A stretch of 64,000 nt of DNA. Source: SURF-28 sp034521465. Its GTDB lineage: Bacteria > Bacteroidota > Ignavibacteria > Ignavibacteriales > Melioribacteraceae. Each line of letters begins with the position of its first letter. Position 1 is the first letter of the stretch. Both the position numbers and the translations under genes were made by a program. Of the stretch, positions 63,269 to 64,000 are shown piece by piece. The notes below the pieces were generated by a model that saw nothing but the letters and a program-made list of their open reading frames with translations, ran no database searches and was not told where the DNA came from. Location of the stretch: the NCBI GenBank assembly GCA_034521465.1, contig JAXHMN010000008.1:434001-498000 (forward strand), read 5' to 3'.

Positions 63269-64000
63269 ATGAAAAAACTATTTCCAATTATCATAGTTTC
63301 ACTCTTTTTATTTGCATGTGGAACTTCAGAAGAAAAAAGCGAGAAAGAAATGTTACAAGAAAAAATTGACCAATATGCTGTCACAGAAATTAAATATGAT
63401 CAATCATTGCTAGACGAAAGACAAAAAGTTGTGGTTGATAAACTTTACGAAGCCGCAAAAATAATGGATGAAATATTTCTTCAACAAGTGTACTCTCAAA
63501 ACTTAACGATCAGAGAAGCGCTTCAAGACTCTCAAGATGAACTTGATAAACTCAAGATGCAATATTTTACAATCAATTTTGGTCCCTTTGACCGGCTTGA
63601 TAACAATAAACCCTTTATCGGTGAAGAAGAAAAACCTCTCGGTGCAAACTATTATCCCGAAGATATTACAAAAGAAGAATTTGAAAATTGGTTGGAAGAA
63701 CACCCTGATGATGCCGAAGCTTTTCGCTCGGAATTTACAGTGATAAGAAGAAGTCCCGATGGATTGGTTGCAATTCCTTACTCAGAATTTTATCAAGAAG
63801 AGTTAGTAAAGGCATCCCAACTTCTACGCGAAGCAGCCGAATATGCAGATAACTTGACTCTCAAAAATTATCTCTTAACGCGTGCAGACGCATTTCTAAC
63901 AAACGATTATTTTGAAAGTGATATGGCTTGGATGGATTTAGAAGATCACACAATCGAAGTAATAATTGGGCCTTATGAAGTTTACGAAGACGAACTTTTC
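63269..64000 (+). CDS. Lipoprotein of the M49 dipeptidyl-peptidase III family (N-terminal part)
   Basis: Open from ATG 63269 to the window edge, 244 residues. A lipobox LFAC at residues 14-17 gives a membrane-anchored protein. The visible part matches the N-terminal half of bacterial M49-like zinc hydrolases: FGPFDRLDNNKPFIGEEEKP, LGANYYPEDITKEEFENWLE, IRRSPDGLVAIPYSEFYQEE, and DLEDHTIEVIIGPYEVYEDE. The HEXXGH zinc motif would lie further right, so activity cannot be judged. GGGGTTAGG precedes the start. Known relatives cleave dipeptides from peptide N-termini. Confidence 0.75.
   Translation, partial: MKKLFPIIIVSLFLFACGTSEEKSEKEMLQEKIDQYAVTEIKYDQSLLDERQKVVVDKLYEAAKIMDEIFLQQVYSQNLTIREALQDSQDELDKLKMQYFTINFGPFDRLDNNKPFIGEEEKPLGANYYPEDITKEEFENWLEEHPDDAEAFRSEFTVIRRSPDGLVAIPYSEFYQEELVKASQLLREAAEYADNLTLKNYLLTRADAFLTNDYFESDMAWMDLEDHTIEVIIGPYEVYEDELF

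Noticed and set aside
1..64000. CRISPR arrays, phage modules or insertion-sequence transposases
   Set aside because: No regularly spaced repeats, phage structural genes or DDE/HUH transposase motifs were seen on either strand.

Overview
The window comes from an AT-rich member of the Bacteroidota/Ignavibacteriota lineage, most likely an Ignavibacteria-type bacterium. Evidence: a C-terminal type IX secretion sorting domain with a PNPFNPSTTIKFSIP-type start, an ECF sigma/FecR/STN-TonB receptor system, DUF4876 and DUF6850-like proteins, promoters matching the Bacteroidota TTTG-N18/19-TAnnTTTG pattern, and periplasmic two-component-type propellers. No sequence comparison was run, so the assignment is by recognition only.

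Layout. (1) 1-10.5 kb, minus strand: a cell-surface signalling and uptake locus reading ECF sigma factor > FecR anti-sigma > TonB receptor with STN domain > DUF4876 lipoprotein > DUF6850-like barrel > YCF48/BNR-repeat T9SS cargo > C25-like secreted protein (runs off the left end). (2) 10.5-11.27 kb: non-coding, with a short sequence resembling the 3' end of a tRNA-Ser followed by a terminator, a possible attachment-site scar. (3) 11.27-53.18 kb, minus strand: 19 tightly packed codirectional genes forming a very large partner-switching array. At its upstream end are an RsbW-like anti-sigma kinase, an RsbV-like STAS protein and a GAF-GAF-PP2C (RsbU-like) phosphatase. They are followed by ten more SpoIIE/PP2C phosphatases with different sensors: seven periplasmic propeller/Y_Y_Y/TM proteins, one REC-PP2C, one coiled-coil PP2C, and one SnoaL plus four GAF-like units plus PP2C. 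Among them lie an eight-GAF histidine kinase, a free receiver, two FIST proteins and an EthD protein. The last gene is a second STAS protein, followed by a terminator. (4) 53.4-64 kb, mixed strands: housekeeping and envelope genes (adhesin-E-like protein, SET methyltransferase, MtgA, lipoprotein, EgtD, LysE-type exporter, M14 carboxypeptidase, ferritin, ribosomal protein L28, M28 peptidase, DUF6600 protein, M49 peptidase).

How it may work: many periplasmic and cytosolic signals appear to converge through eleven phosphatases on only two STAS antagonists and one kinase. The controlled sigma factor or other target is not in the array. The eight-GAF kinase and the two receiver proteins would link phosphorelay input to the same hub.

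Data quality: many genes, especially at 0.8-10.5 kb and 18.8-26.8 kb, are interrupted by single-base frameshifts, yet both sides keep family motifs. Near-identical DNA in two phosphatase genes shows that some are one-base insertions or deletions. I annotate these as single genes with frameshifts and regard sequencing or assembly indels as more likely than decay. Positions of frameshifts are approximate.
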